Assembly (NCBI RefSeq): GCF_019802345.1
Contig: NZ_JAINDZ010000011.1
Location: 1-64,000 of the forward strand
Direction of reading: 5' to 3'
DNA: 64,000 nt
Source: Methylosinus sp. Sm6
GTDB taxonomy: Bacteria > Pseudomonadota > Alphaproteobacteria > Rhizobiales > Beijerinckiaceae
In this document: positions 39,630 through 47,688 of the stretch, in pieces
How the letters are laid out: each line of letters opens with the position of its first letter
How positions within the stretch are numbered: position 1 is the stretch's first letter
Made by a program: the position numbers and the translations under genes
The notes under the pieces: model-generated
What the model was told of the DNA's origin: nothing
What the model saw: the letters and a program-made list of their open reading frames with translations, nothing else
Database searches by the model: none

Positions 39630-40328
39630 TCAGCGCGAAGGAACGGCGCGGGCGAGCCGCCGTCCGCGATCATGCGCGCGCAGCATGCCCAAGGCTTCGT
39701 CGAGGCTGTCGACGACGGCGAGGCAGAGCTCCCGATCCTCGGGCGAAGGCTCGAGCAGGTCGGGGGCGAGAATGGTCATGGCGCCGGCGGCGGCGGCGGA
39801 GCGTAGGCCGGTCGGCGAATCCTCGATCGCGAGGCAGCGCTGCGGCGGCGCGCCGAGCGCCCGCGCCGCCAGCAGATAGGAATCGGGATGCGGCTTGCCG
39901 CGCGCCACATCGTCCCGCGTCACCAGCGCGGAAAAATGGGCGAGCAGGCCGGAGCGGCCGAGGTGGTGCTCCGCGGTCGGACGGCGCGAGGAGGTGGCGA
40001 CGGCGAGCGGAATATTCATCGCCGTGAGATATTCGACCAGCTCGCGCGCCCCCTTCTTCAGCGGCACGCCGGCGCGCGAAGCGCGTCCGACGACCGCGCC
40101 GCAGGCTTCGATGCAGGCGTCGAGCGGAAAATCGGGACCGAAGCGGTCGACCATCAGCGCCTCGCAATCCTGCAGCGGCCGGCCGATCATCTCGAGGCAG
40201 AAGGCGCGGCCGATCTCGACGCCTATGACGCGGCCGGCCTCGATCCAGGCGTCGACATAGAGCCGTTCGGTGTCGAGCAGCGTGCCGTCCATGTCGAAGA
40301 CGACGGCCTCCACCGGATGAGGGAACAT
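39630..40328 (-). CDS. HAD-superfamily phosphatase (beta-phosphoglucomutase/GPP-like)
   Basis: A 232-aa hydrolase of the HAD subfamily IA. Motif I is VVFDMDGTLLDTERLYVDAW (nucleophile Asp12), motif II is the Ser/Thr in PLAVATSSRRP, and motif III/IV includes GKPHPDSYLLAARALG and CLAIEDSPTGLRSAAAAGA. The helical cap (about residues 20-90) fits sugar-phosphate phosphatases or beta-phosphoglucomutases. The exact substrate cannot be read. It is the last of several minus-strand genes. Confidence 0.85.
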   Translation of the reverse strand: MFPHPVEAVVFDMDGTLLDTERLYVDAWIEAGRVIGVEIGRAFCLEMIGRPLQDCEALMVDRFGPDFPLDACIEACGAVVGRASRAGVPLKKGARELVEYLTAMNIPLAVATSSRRPTAEHHLGRSGLLAHFSALVTRDDVARGKPHPDSYLLAARALGAPPQRCLAIEDSPTGLRSAAAAGAMTILAPDLLEPSPEDRELCLAVVDSLDEALGMLRAHDRGRRLARAVPSR

Positions 40329-40513
40329 ATCCGCTTCCTTCCGCCTCGCCCCGAGGCATAGGAAGCCGATTCACAACGCGTTCCAATGACGAACAGGTCA
40401 CGGGCGCATGTCGGAGGCGTGCGGACGCCGGAAGTGAACCATGCTCTCGGCAACCGGACAAAACGGCGCGCAGGGCGTGAGCGCTTCTTATCGACTGAGC
40501 ACTCGAACCAATC

Positions 40514-40558
40514 GCCCTGGCCCCGAGGCGCCCGCACGGCGGGTGCCTCGAAGGGCGG
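40514..40558. repeat. Degenerate family A repeat
   Basis: GCCCTGGCCCCGAGGCGCCC followed by a GC-rich centre and GGTGCCTCGAAGGGCGG is a diverged copy of the element, in the 242-bp gap between the HAD and LRR-kinase genes. The rest of that gap holds nothing recognisable. Confidence 0.6.
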
Positions 40559-40570
40559 GGGCTCGCGCCT

Positions 40571-41875
40571 TCAGGATGAAGGGGCGGTGATTGCGACCGA
40601 GCCGAGCGCGTCCGCCACAGCGGCAATCGACGGGCGTCCGTTCGGCTGAAGACAGGCGTGGGCTAGTTCTCTGAGCGGCCGCGCCTCGCTTCTCTCGGCC
40701 AATTCCGCGAGCAGCACGCCGAGGGCGCGGACCTCGACGCGCGTCCAGCGCTCGCCCGCGGCGCCTTCGGGCAGCGCGCTCGCCGCGCCGAAATCGGCGA
40801 GCGCCGCGTCGCCGTCGCAGCCGTCCCAGACGATGTTATGCGCATAGAGATCGCCATGCAGGACGCCGCGCGCGTGCAGATGCGCCGTCGCCGCCGCGAC
40901 GCCGCGCGCGAGGCGCAGCGCCGCCGATGGCGAGAGTCGCAGCTCCGCGTCATAGACGTCGCGGCTGCAGGTCGAGAAATCGGGCGGTCCGGCGAGCGCG
41001 CGCCAGCTCTCCGGCAGCAGCGGCGTCAACAGCCCGTCTCGGCGCTCTGGGTGTCCCTCGAGGCGCCCGAGCGCCGAGACGAGATGAGGATGCGCGCCGG
41101 CGGCGAGGCTCGCCGCCATCTCGCTCGCCGGCGCGCCGTCGCTCGTCATCGCCCCGCGAAACAGTTTTAGGGCCACGGGCCGCGGCTCGGCGGGCGCCGC
41201 GCGCCAGGTCGCGCGAAAAACCTCGCCCGAGGCGCCGCCGCCGAGACGCTCGCCCATGGCGATGTCCGCCCATTGCGCCGCCGCGGCGGCGGCGGCGGGG
41301 AGCGCGCGCTCGGCCGGATTGCCGCTCCAGGACATCCAGGCGAGCTTCGGCAGTTCGGCGAGCCAGCCGGGAATCTCCTCGAAGCGATTGGCGGCGAGGC
41401 GAATGAGCTCGAGCGCGGGCGCTTCGGCGAGTCCGCGCGGAAGCGAGGAGAGCCGATTGCCGGCCAGCATCAGCTTTTGCAGCAGCGGCCGCCGCCCGAG
41501 CGCATCGGGCAGGCGCTCGATCGCATTGTCGGTGAGGATCAGCCAACGCAGCGAGGGCGGCAGGGATTCGGCGGGAATTTCGCGCAGCCCGGCGGCGCGA
41601 AAGCCGATCTGGCTCAGGCTCTCGCAATCGCCGAGCGCGGGCGGCAGACGCTCGAAGCGATTTTTCGACGCGAAGAGAATGCGCAGCCGGCGCAAGCGCC
41701 CCATGTCGTGCGGCAGCGACGTGAGGACGCCGTCGCCGATGTCCAGAACCTCGAGCGTGTCGGCGAGGCCGAAGATTTCTCGCGGCAGCTCGGCGAGCCC
41801 GGGCAGACGCAGCGCCCGCGCGCCGGACAGGTCGCCGCGGCGCAAGGCGTCGAGATCGGAGGCTCGGTTCGGCAT
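40571..41875 (-). CDS. Leucine-rich repeat protein fused to a Ser/Thr kinase domain
   Basis: A 434-aa cytoplasmic protein. Residues 1-205 carry about seven LRRs with the bacterial LPxxL spacing (AELPREIFGLADTLEVLDIG, NRFERLPPALGDCESLSQIG, NRLSSLPRGLAEAPALELIR). From about 210 there is a compact protein kinase: glycine loop LGGGASGEVFRATW, the Lys in VALKLFRGAM, catalytic loop HGDLYAHNIVWDG with Asp and Asn, and ADFGAAS at the DFG position. It lacks a signal or membrane helix. Such LRR-kinases occur sporadically in Proteobacteria with unknown substrates. The vsr gene diverges 37 bp away. Confidence 0.85.
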   Translation of the reverse strand: MPNRASDLDALRRGDLSGARALRLPGLAELPREIFGLADTLEVLDIGDGVLTSLPHDMGRLRRLRILFASKNRFERLPPALGDCESLSQIGFRAAGLREIPAESLPPSLRWLILTDNAIERLPDALGRRPLLQKLMLAGNRLSSLPRGLAEAPALELIRLAANRFEEIPGWLAELPKLAWMSWSGNPAERALPAAAAAAAQWADIAMGERLGGGASGEVFRATWRAAPAEPRPVALKLFRGAMTSDGAPASEMAASLAAGAHPHLVSALGRLEGHPERRDGLLTPLLPESWRALAGPPDFSTCSRDVYDAELRLSPSAALRLARGVAAATAHLHARGVLHGDLYAHNIVWDGCDGDAALADFGAASALPEGAAGERWTRVEVRALGVLLAELAERSEARPLRELAHACLQPNGRPSIAAVADALGSVAITAPSS

Positions 41876-41912
41876 TTCGCTTTCGCTCCGGCTCGATTAT
41901 TCACTCGGGTCC

Positions 41913-42332
41913 ATGCAGAGGGAAGACCCCGCCCGCCGCTCGGCGATCATGCGCGCGGTCAAATCGCGCGACACGGCGCCCGAGCGCGCGGTGCGCGCCT
42001 TGCTGCGCGGCGTCGCGCCGCATTACCGGCTGCATCGCAAGGACATCCCCGGCAATCCCGATGTCGCCTATGTCGGACGCAAGCTCGCCATTTTCGTGCA
42101 TGGCTGCTTCTGGCACGGCCATGATTGCGCGCGCGGCGCCCGCATGCCGAAAGCCAACGCCGATTATTGGCGCGCCAAGATCGGCCGCAACCGCGCGCGC
42201 GACGCCGTCCACAAGGAAAAGCTCGCGGCGCTCGGCTGGCGCGCGCTGGTGGTGTGGGAATGCGAGCTGAAGGATCGCGCGGCGCTGGAGCAGAAGCTGC
42301 GGGCGTTTCTGGCGGATGTAGAGCGAGCCTGA
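41913..42332 (+). CDS. vsr: Very short patch repair endonuclease Vsr
   Basis: Nicks DNA at T:G mismatches that arise by deamination of 5-methylcytosine. The 139-aa protein has the family sequence: ARRSAIMRAVKSRDTAPERA, YRLHRKDIPGNPDVAYVGRK, IFVHGCFWHGHDCARGARMP (zinc and catalytic residues) and LGWRALVVWECELKD. No cytosine methyltransferase partner is nearby. The last codons (CGA GCC TGA) lie in a family B repeat. On the other strand just downstream is the tail of a lost DNA methyltransferase gene. Confidence 0.93.
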   Translation: MQREDPARRSAIMRAVKSRDTAPERAVRALLRGVAPHYRLHRKDIPGNPDVAYVGRKLAIFVHGCFWHGHDCARGARMPKANADYWRAKIGRNRARDAVHKEKLAALGWRALVVWECELKDRAALEQKLRAFLADVERA

Positions 42333-42381
42333 AGGCTCGCGGTCCAAAGGCGCACGCTGGACCGCGAGCCTTCAGGCTCGC
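42323..42381. repeat. Family B palindromic repeat supplying stop codons on both strands
   Basis: GCGAGCCTGAAGGCTCGCGG with TCCA, a 12-bp centre and the inverse arm. The left arm ends vsr with Arg-Ala-stop, and the right arm ends the minus-strand methyltransferase remnant with the same CGA GCC TGA. Confidence 0.9.
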
Positions 42382-42500
42382 GTCTGCGCCGCGGCGCGCG
42401 CGAGATTGAGCTCGAGCAGCTTCGCGAGCGCCTCCTCGGTGGCAATCTCCTCCGGCCAGCCATAGGCGGCGGCGACGGCGCGGTCGAGCGCGTCCTGAGG
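42372..42500 (-). pseudogene. C-terminal remnant of a DNA methyltransferase/restriction gene
   Basis: About 40 codons on the minus strand read ALDRAVAAAYGWPEEIATEE followed by ALAKLLELNLARAAAQ. This resembles the conserved C-terminal tail of MmeI-type class I DNA methyltransferases (LDxAVAAAYGWP... LLxLNLER). Upstream the frame passes straight into a family A repeat (42491-42605), so the rest of the gene is gone. Next to vsr it suggests that a restriction-modification locus once stood here. The identification rests on the short tail motif only. Confidence 0.5.
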
Positions 42501-42605
42501 AGCCCGCGAAGCGGGCGTCTCGAAGGACGGCCGAGGGAGGACTCCAGCGGATTCGCCCGTTGCCGTCCTTCGAGACGCCGCCTGCGGCGGCTCCTCGGGA
42601 CGAGG
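42491..42605. repeat. Family A repeat pair in inverted orientation
   Basis: GCGTCCTGAGGAGCCCGCGA... (42491-42530) and its inverse (...GAGACGCCGCCTGCGGCGGC..., 42563-42605). They interrupt the remnant of the DNA methyltransferase gene. With the family B elements they fill the 355-bp gap between vsr and efp. Confidence 0.85.
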
Positions 42606-42646
42606 GTCGGGGAATTTGTCCTTCACCCGATCGCCGCAGCACGGAC

Positions 42647-42664
42647 GCGAGCCTGAAGGCTCGC
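42647..42664. repeat. Family B stem behind efp
   Basis: GCGAGCCTGAAGGCTCGC, a perfect short hairpin 23 bp downstream of the efp stop. It may act as its terminator or 3' mRNA end. Confidence 0.7.
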
Positions 42665-42687
42665 ATCATGTCAGAGAAAGCGCGCGG

Positions 42688-43257
42688 TCAATCCTTCGCG
42701 CGCTCGACATAGCTGCCGTCTTCCGTCTGGATGACGATGCGCGTGCCGGCCTGGATGTGCGGCGGCACCATCACGCGGGCGCCATTGGAGGCGATCGCCG
42801 GCTTGTAGGAGGAGGAGGCGGTCTGGCCCTTCATCGCCGGCTCGGTCTCGGTGATCTCGAGCGTCACGCGCGCCGGCAGCTGGATCGCCACCGCGGCGCC
42901 GTTGAACAGCGAGATGATGCAGACCATGCCTTCCTGCAGCCATTGCGCCTGATCGCCGACGATGTCCTTGGGCACGATCACCTGGTCGTAGGTCGCGGTG
43001 TTCATGAAGGTGAAGCCGTCGTCATCGCCGAACAAATAGCTGAAATCCTGGTCCTCGACGAAGGCGCGCTCGACCTGCTCGGTGGTCTTGTAGCGGTCGG
43101 CGACCTTCACCCCGTCGGAAAGGCGGCGCATGTCGATCTGCGTGGTCGGCGTGCCCTTGCCGGGGAAGAAGCTCTCGGCCTTCAGCACGACATAGAGGTT
43201 GCCGTCCTCCTTCTCGATGATGTTGCCCTTGCGGATCGAACTGGCGATGACTTTCAC
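42688..43257 (-). CDS. efp: Elongation factor P
   Basis: Relieves ribosome stalling at polyproline stretches. The 189-aa product, read from the GTG at 43257 ([20 protein letters not shown]), has the three-domain EF-P length. The modification loop [12 protein letters not shown] carries the Lys that EpmA beta-lysylates, and the C-terminus has the OB-type [19 protein letters not shown]. The gene for the modifying enzyme EpmA diverges 111 bp upstream. The frame runs on further upstream without family similarity. Confidence 0.95.
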   Translation of the reverse strand: MKVIASSIRKGNIIEKEDGNLYVVLKAESFFPGKGTPTTQIDMRRLSDGVKVADRYKTTEQVERAFVEDQDFSYLFGDDDGFTFMNTATYDQVIVPKDIVGDQAQWLQEGMVCIISLFNGAAVAIQLPARVTLEITETEPAMKGQTASSSYKPAIASNGARVMVPPHIQAGTRIVIQTEDGSYVERAKD

Positions 43258-43329
43258 GATTGTCCATCCTCGATTGCTGGCCGCGCTCGGCGGGTCTATG
43301 AACCTTTGGGGATCGAGCCGCGCGCGTCG

Positions 43330-43357
43330 CTCTCGAACCTCTCGCTCTCGAACCTCT
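43330..43357 (+). repeat. 15-bp tandem duplication between efp and epmA
   Basis: CTCTCGAACCTCTCG is followed at once by CTCTCGAACCTCT, in the leader just before the epmA start codon at 43369. Confidence 0.85.
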
Positions 43358-43368
43358 ATGGCCGACGA

Positions 43369-44412
43369 ATGACGCGAGTGTCGCCCTGGTGGGCCCGCGA
43401 TGTTTACGCCGATCGCAAGCCTTTTCTCAAGGCTCGCGCGAAAATTGCCGCGGCCCTGCGACAGTTTTTCGCCCGCGAAGGCTTTTTCGAGGTCGAGACG
43501 GCCGCGCTCCAGGTCTCGCCCGGCAATGAGACCCATATCTCGGCCTTCGCCACGGATCTCGTCGACGCCGCAGGCGCGGCGCGCCGGCTCTATCTGCATA
43601 CGTCTCCGGAGTTTTCCTGCAAGAAGCTGCTGGCGGCGGGGGAGGAGCGCATTTTCACCTTCGCCCGCGTGTTCCGCAATCGCGAGCGCTCCGCCCTGCA
43701 CCACCCCGAATTCACCATGCTGGAATGGTATCGCGCCGGCGAGCCGCCGGAGCGGATCATGGAGGATTGCGCCGGCCTCGTCGCCGCCGCCGCCGAGGCT
43801 GTGGGGGCGGAGCGCTTCGTCCACCGTGGCGCGAGCGTCGATCCGTTCGCGGAGCCGGAGGCGATCTCGTGCTGCGAGGCCTTCGACCGCTATGCGGGGA
43901 TCGATCTTGCCGCGCTGATCGGCGACCGCGACGGGCTCGCCCGCGCCGCCGCCCATGACGGCGTTCGCGTGACGCCGGATGATTGCTGGTCGGATCTGTT
44001 CAGCAAGATCCTGTCGGAAAAAGTGGAGCCCGAGCTCGGGCGCCGGCGCGCCAGCCTGCTCTGCGATTATCCGCTGAGCGAGGCGGCGCTGGCGCGGCCC
44101 AAGGCGCAGGACCCGCGCTTCGCCGAGCGATTCGAGCTGTTCGCCTGCGGGGTCGAGCTCGCCAATGGCTTCGGCGAGCTGACCGATCCGGCCGAGCAGC
44201 GGCGGCGCTTCGAGGAGCAGATGGCGCGGCGCGAGCGCATCTATGGCGACCGCTATCCGATCGAAGAGGATTTTCTGAGCGCGCTCGCGCAAATGCCTCC
44301 GGCGAGCGGCGTCGCCCTCGGCTTCGACCGCCTGGTGATGCTGGCCACGGGAGCGGAGCGGATCGAGCAGGTGCTGTGGACGCCCGTGGCGGGGACGGAG
44401 ACAAGGGGCTGA
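43369..44412 (+). CDS. epmA: EF-P beta-lysylation enzyme EpmA (PoxA/GenX)
   Basis: A 347-aa paralogue of the lysyl-tRNA synthetase catalytic core that attaches beta-lysine to EF-P. It has class II motifs: motif 2 [20 protein letters not shown] and motif 3 [20 protein letters not shown]. It lacks the N-terminal OB fold of true LysRS, which marks EpmA. The N-terminus reads [20 protein letters not shown]. It diverges from efp, forming a functional pair. The aminomutase gene epmB, which makes beta-lysine, is not in the window. Confidence 0.93.
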   Translation: MTRVSPWWARDVYADRKPFLKARAKIAAALRQFFAREGFFEVETAALQVSPGNETHISAFATDLVDAAGAARRLYLHTSPEFSCKKLLAAGEERIFTFARVFRNRERSALHHPEFTMLEWYRAGEPPERIMEDCAGLVAAAAEAVGAERFVHRGASVDPFAEPEAISCCEAFDRYAGIDLAALIGDRDGLARAAAHDGVRVTPDDCWSDLFSKILSEKVEPELGRRRASLLCDYPLSEAALARPKAQDPRFAERFELFACGVELANGFGELTDPAEQRRRFEEQMARRERIYGDRYPIEEDFLSALAQMPPASGVALGFDRLVMLATGAERIEQVLWTPVAGTETRG

Positions 44413-44550
44413 GAACCGTGGTCCTCGGTTAGTAGAACCGACGAGGCGAGGACTCGGGGCGTCGCTGCGCTTGGCGGCGGGCTCGGGCTGAAGGCATTGA
44501 AGCATTTGATTCGCAGCGCCGCCGGGCTGCTGCGGCGATGACGCGAATGC

Positions 44551-47217
44551 TCACGCCGACGCCGCGGCGCCGAGCGAGCAAGGGGCCGAGAAGGTCCTGT
44601 CGAGCAGCAGATCGCGAAAATTCGTCGCCTCCATCGGGCGGCCGAAATAATGGCCCTGGACCTCGTCGCATCCCGCTTCCTTGAGGAATTCGGCCTGCAG
44701 CGCCGTTTCCACTCCTTCCGCGAGAACCTGGAGGCGCAGGCTGCGGCCCAGCGCGAGAATGGCTCTCGTGATCGTCATCTCGTCGGAATCCCCAGGGATA
44801 TCGCGAATGAACGAGCGATCGATCTTCAGCTTGTCGACCGGCAGGCGATTGAGATAGCGGAGCGACGACTGGCCGGCGCCGAAGTCGTCGATGGCGAGAG
44901 ACACCCCGAGCGCGCGCAAGTCCTCCATCACTTTGATGTTGCGCTGCGTCTGCCGCATGATGAACGACTCCGTGATCTCCAGCTCGAGATATTCGGCCGG
45001 GAGCGCGGCCTCCGCGAGCGCGCGGGTCACAGTCGCCAGAATATCGCTGCGCTCGACCTGCACGCCCGACACATTCACCGCCATGCGCGGCGACTTCAGC
45101 CCCGCCTTCATCCAAGCCTTGGCCTGATGGCATGCGGCGCGCAACACCCACTCTCCGATCGACACCATGAGCCCAGCGTCTTCTGCGATCGGAATGAACA
45201 GGTCCGGCGAGATCCAGCCGCGTTGCGGATGGCGCCAGCGCAGCAAGGCCTCCGCCCCGACGAGGCGGCCGTCGTAAAATGCGAACTGCGGCTGGTAGTG
45301 AACCGCCAATTCATTGCGCTTCAGAGCATTGCGCAGCTCGCTCTCGAGGAACAGGCGTTCTCCGGCGTGGGTCGTCAGATGAGCCTCGTAGAAGCGAAAA
45401 TCGTCGCGGCCCGATTCCTTTGCCCGATACATGGCGAGATCGGCGTTCTTGATCAGAGTGGTCGCGTCGTCGCCATCGCCGGGGTAGCAGCTCACCCCGA
45501 TCGAGGTGCGGACGTCCAAGCGGTGGCCATGCACCATGAAAGGCTTATGGAAGGCCGCGAGAATGCGTCGCGCCGTCGCCTCGATGGCGCGCCGGCTGCG
45601 CACATTTTCGAGAAGCACGATGAATTCGTCGCCGCCGAGCCGCGCCACCGTGTCGCAGCGCCGCAGGCAGTCCTTCAGACGCTGCGCTACCTCGCGCAGC
45701 AGGGCGTCTCCGACAGGATGCCCGAGACTGTCATTGACATATTTGAACCGATCGAGATCGAGGAACAGCAGGGCGAGCGAGTGGCCGCCGCGCCGCGCCC
45801 GCTGCAGGGCGCGCTCGCAGCGCTCCCCGAACAATTGCCGATTGGGCAGCTCGGTCAGAGTATCGTAGTAGGCGAGATGCCGGATATGATCGGCCGATCG
45901 CTTGTGCTCGCTGAGATCGAAGAAAACGCCGACAAAGTTCGCGATCCGGCCCTGCGCGTCCCGTACCGCCGATATGCTCTGCCACAGCGGAATGCTCCGG
46001 CCGTCCTTGCTCCGGTCCCAAATTTCGCCCTGCCACTGCCCCTCCTCCCGGAGCGTGGCCCAGAGCGTCCGATAGAATTCCTGGTCGTGGCGCCCCGACT
46101 TCAGCAGGCTCGTCTTGCGGCCGACGATTTCCGCGGCCGAATAGCCCATGATCTTGCTGAACGCCGGATTGACCTTGACAATACGGGCGTCGGCGTCGGT
46201 GACGACGATGCCGTTGAGACTGTCGTCGAAGACATTGGCGGCGAGCCGGAGCTGCTCCTCCGCCGCGCGGTTGGCCGTGATATCCTGCACGGTGCCGACG
46301 GAGCGCAGCGGACGCCCGCCGGAGTCGTAATGGGTGACGCATCGTTCGGCCACCCATTTCACGCGGCCGTCGGCGAACAGCAGTCGGTGATCGATCGCAT
46401 AAGCGCGCCTGGCGCTCAGCGACGACATGTAGGCCTCGTCGACCGCGGCGCGGTCGTCGGGATGGACGAGGGCGATGAAGTCGGCATATCCGAACGGACC
46501 GCTGACGGGCTCCAGCTCGAAAATGCGGAAGACCTCCTCCGACCAGTTCAGGCGATCGCGCGTCAGATCCAGCTCCCAATGGCCGAGCTGCGCGATGTGC
46601 TGGGCCTCCTTGAGCAGGCTTTCGCTGCGACGAAGACGTTCCTGCTGCTGCTTCAGCGCAGTGATGTCGGCCGCCCAAACGACCGCGCCTTCTTCCTTGC
46701 CCTGCGGATCGTATTGCAGGCTGGCTTCGAGCCAATAATTGCGATAGTGGCCTTCGCGCTCGCGCAGGCGATGCTCCGCGGCGTAGGCCCCGCTCCTGCG
46801 CAAGGTCTCGATCAATGGGGACAGCACGGGCCACGGCAAGCGCAGGAGGGATTTGCCGAGGTCGGATCTTTCGTCGGGATGAAGCCAGTCGTCCAGCACG
46901 CGGCCTTCGGGCGCCGCGGCCGGATCGCTCATTTCCTCGATGAAGCGCCTGTTGACCTGGCGGATGCGGCCGTCCGGCCTGAGCACGACCACGAGCGCTC
47001 CGGCCGTGTCCATGACGCGCTGGGTGAAGTCGCGCTGGCTCGACTGGCGCAAATTGGCGTCGCGCAGAGCGCTCGCTTGCGCCTCCAGGCCGCGCAGCAT
47101 CGTCTCAGCCTGCTCGGCCTCCTTCGACAATTGCCGCTCCAACGCGCCGTTCGCCAGCCTCAGCGCCTCGATCTCGGTGCGCAGATGCGCGATTTCGTCG
47201 TCTTTCGGCTCAGCCAT
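44551..47217 (-). CDS. PAS-PAS-PAS-GGDEF-EAL protein (c-di-GMP synthesis/degradation), last gene of the hydrogenase operon
   Basis: An 888-aa cytoplasmic signalling protein without membrane helices. A coiled coil (about residues 5-60) is followed by three PAS-like domains (about 65-185, 205-320, 322-445). The GGDEF domain (about 450-610) has RLGGDEFIVLLE intact and the product-inhibition site RRCD five residues before. The EAL domain (about 620-870) has AEALLRWRHP, LELEITES, IDDFGAGQSSLRYL and LAEGVET, so both activities may be functional. The start overlaps the protease gene by 8 bp, and both hydrogenase subunit genes lie upstream in the same operon. A link between hydrogen sensing and cyclic-di-GMP is the natural inference, as proposed for group 2c hydrogenases. 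Confidence 0.9.
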   Translation of the reverse strand: MAEPKDDEIAHLRTEIEALRLANGALERQLSKEAEQAETMLRGLEAQASALRDANLRQSSQRDFTQRVMDTAGALVVVLRPDGRIRQVNRRFIEEMSDPAAAPEGRVLDDWLHPDERSDLGKSLLRLPWPVLSPLIETLRRSGAYAAEHRLREREGHYRNYWLEASLQYDPQGKEEGAVVWAADITALKQQQERLRRSESLLKEAQHIAQLGHWELDLTRDRLNWSEEVFRIFELEPVSGPFGYADFIALVHPDDRAAVDEAYMSSLSARRAYAIDHRLLFADGRVKWVAERCVTHYDSGGRPLRSVGTVQDITANRAAEEQLRLAANVFDDSLNGIVVTDADARIVKVNPAFSKIMGYSAAEIVGRKTSLLKSGRHDQEFYRTLWATLREEGQWQGEIWDRSKDGRSIPLWQSISAVRDAQGRIANFVGVFFDLSEHKRSADHIRHLAYYDTLTELPNRQLFGERCERALQRARRGGHSLALLFLDLDRFKYVNDSLGHPVGDALLREVAQRLKDCLRRCDTVARLGGDEFIVLLENVRSRRAIEATARRILAAFHKPFMVHGHRLDVRTSIGVSCYPGDGDDATTLIKNADLAMYRAKESGRDDFRFYEAHLTTHAGERLFLESELRNALKRNELAVHYQPQFAFYDGRLVGAEALLRWRHPQRGWISPDLFIPIAEDAGLMVSIGEWVLRAACHQAKAWMKAGLKSPRMAVNVSGVQVERSDILATVTRALAEAALPAEYLELEITESFIMRQTQRNIKVMEDLRALGVSLAIDDFGAGQSSLRYLNRLPVDKLKIDRSFIRDIPGDSDEMTITRAILALGRSLRLQVLAEGVETALQAEFLKEAGCDEVQGHYFGRPMEATNFRDLLLDRTFSAPCSLGAAASA

Positions 47218-47665
47218 GGCGGTGCGCCCCGATATAGGCGCTCAGCTCCGCGACGGCATTCTCCACGGCTCTGGCGACAGGTCTCGACAGCCCCGGCTGG
47301 AACGGCGCGAGGCTCGACGCCTCGGCCGCGAGAACAATTATTTTCGGCGCCGGCTCGGGCTGCGCGGCGAGGACTCGCAACAGATAGCCCAGGCCCGAGC
47401 CATGGCCGGCAACCGCGCTTTCGAGAGAAATCGATTCCGGGGACAGATAGCCGAGCCGGCCCGGCGCGCCGGCCGGGGCCGCGGCGTCGACGATGACGGC
47501 CTCGTCGCAAGCCTCGAAGGCGGCCAGCGCGGCGAGCCCGGCGGTTCCGCAGTCGAAAAGGCGCAGTCCGCGCGGCAGGGGGAGCGAAGCGAGCCGCTGG
47601 TAGACGGCAGGACCGAAGCCGTCGTCGCCATGAAGCGGATTGCCGAAGCAGACGATGTGACGCAC
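47210..47665 (-). CDS. [NiFe] hydrogenase maturation protease (HyaD/HoxW-like)
   Basis: A 151-aa endopeptidase that removes the C-terminal extension of the large subunit after nickel insertion. The N-terminal VRHIVCFGNPLHGDDGFGPA carries the first metal ligand region, EAVIVDAAAP the second Asp and VAGHGSGLGYLL the His. The GTG at 47665 fits family N-termini; a TTG at 47692 overlapping the large-subunit stop is the alternative. It lies between the large-subunit gene and the GGDEF-EAL gene and overlaps the latter, so the four genes are one operon. Its presence fits the 12-residue extension seen on the large subunit. Confidence 0.88.
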   Translation of the reverse strand: MRHIVCFGNPLHGDDGFGPAVYQRLASLPLPRGLRLFDCGTAGLAALAAFEACDEAVIVDAAAPAGAPGRLGYLSPESISLESAVAGHGSGLGYLLRVLAAQPEPAPKIIVLAAEASSLAPFQPGLSRPVARAVENAVAELSAYIGAHRHG

Positions 47666-47688
47666 GGGCGAGCCCGATGTGAGCAGGG

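Noticed and set aside
42333-42687. Insertion sequence between vsr and efp
   Set aside because: No transposase frame and no target-site duplication; the stretch is fully explained by family A and B palindromes and a gene remnant.
43330-43357. Coding minisatellite upstream of epmA
   Set aside because: The in-frame extension of epmA through it has no similarity to EpmA proteins, which begin at the ATG at 43369.
44551-47217. Degenerate GGDEF or EAL domain acting only as a receptor
   Set aside because: GGDEF, the RxxD inhibition site, EALLRW, the NV, E, DDFG and EGVE blocks are all kept, so loss of activity is not supported.
44650-47496. 948-codon plus-strand frame opposite the GGDEF-EAL gene
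   Set aside because: Antisense artefact of GC-rich third positions; the minus strand has all expected catalytic motifs.
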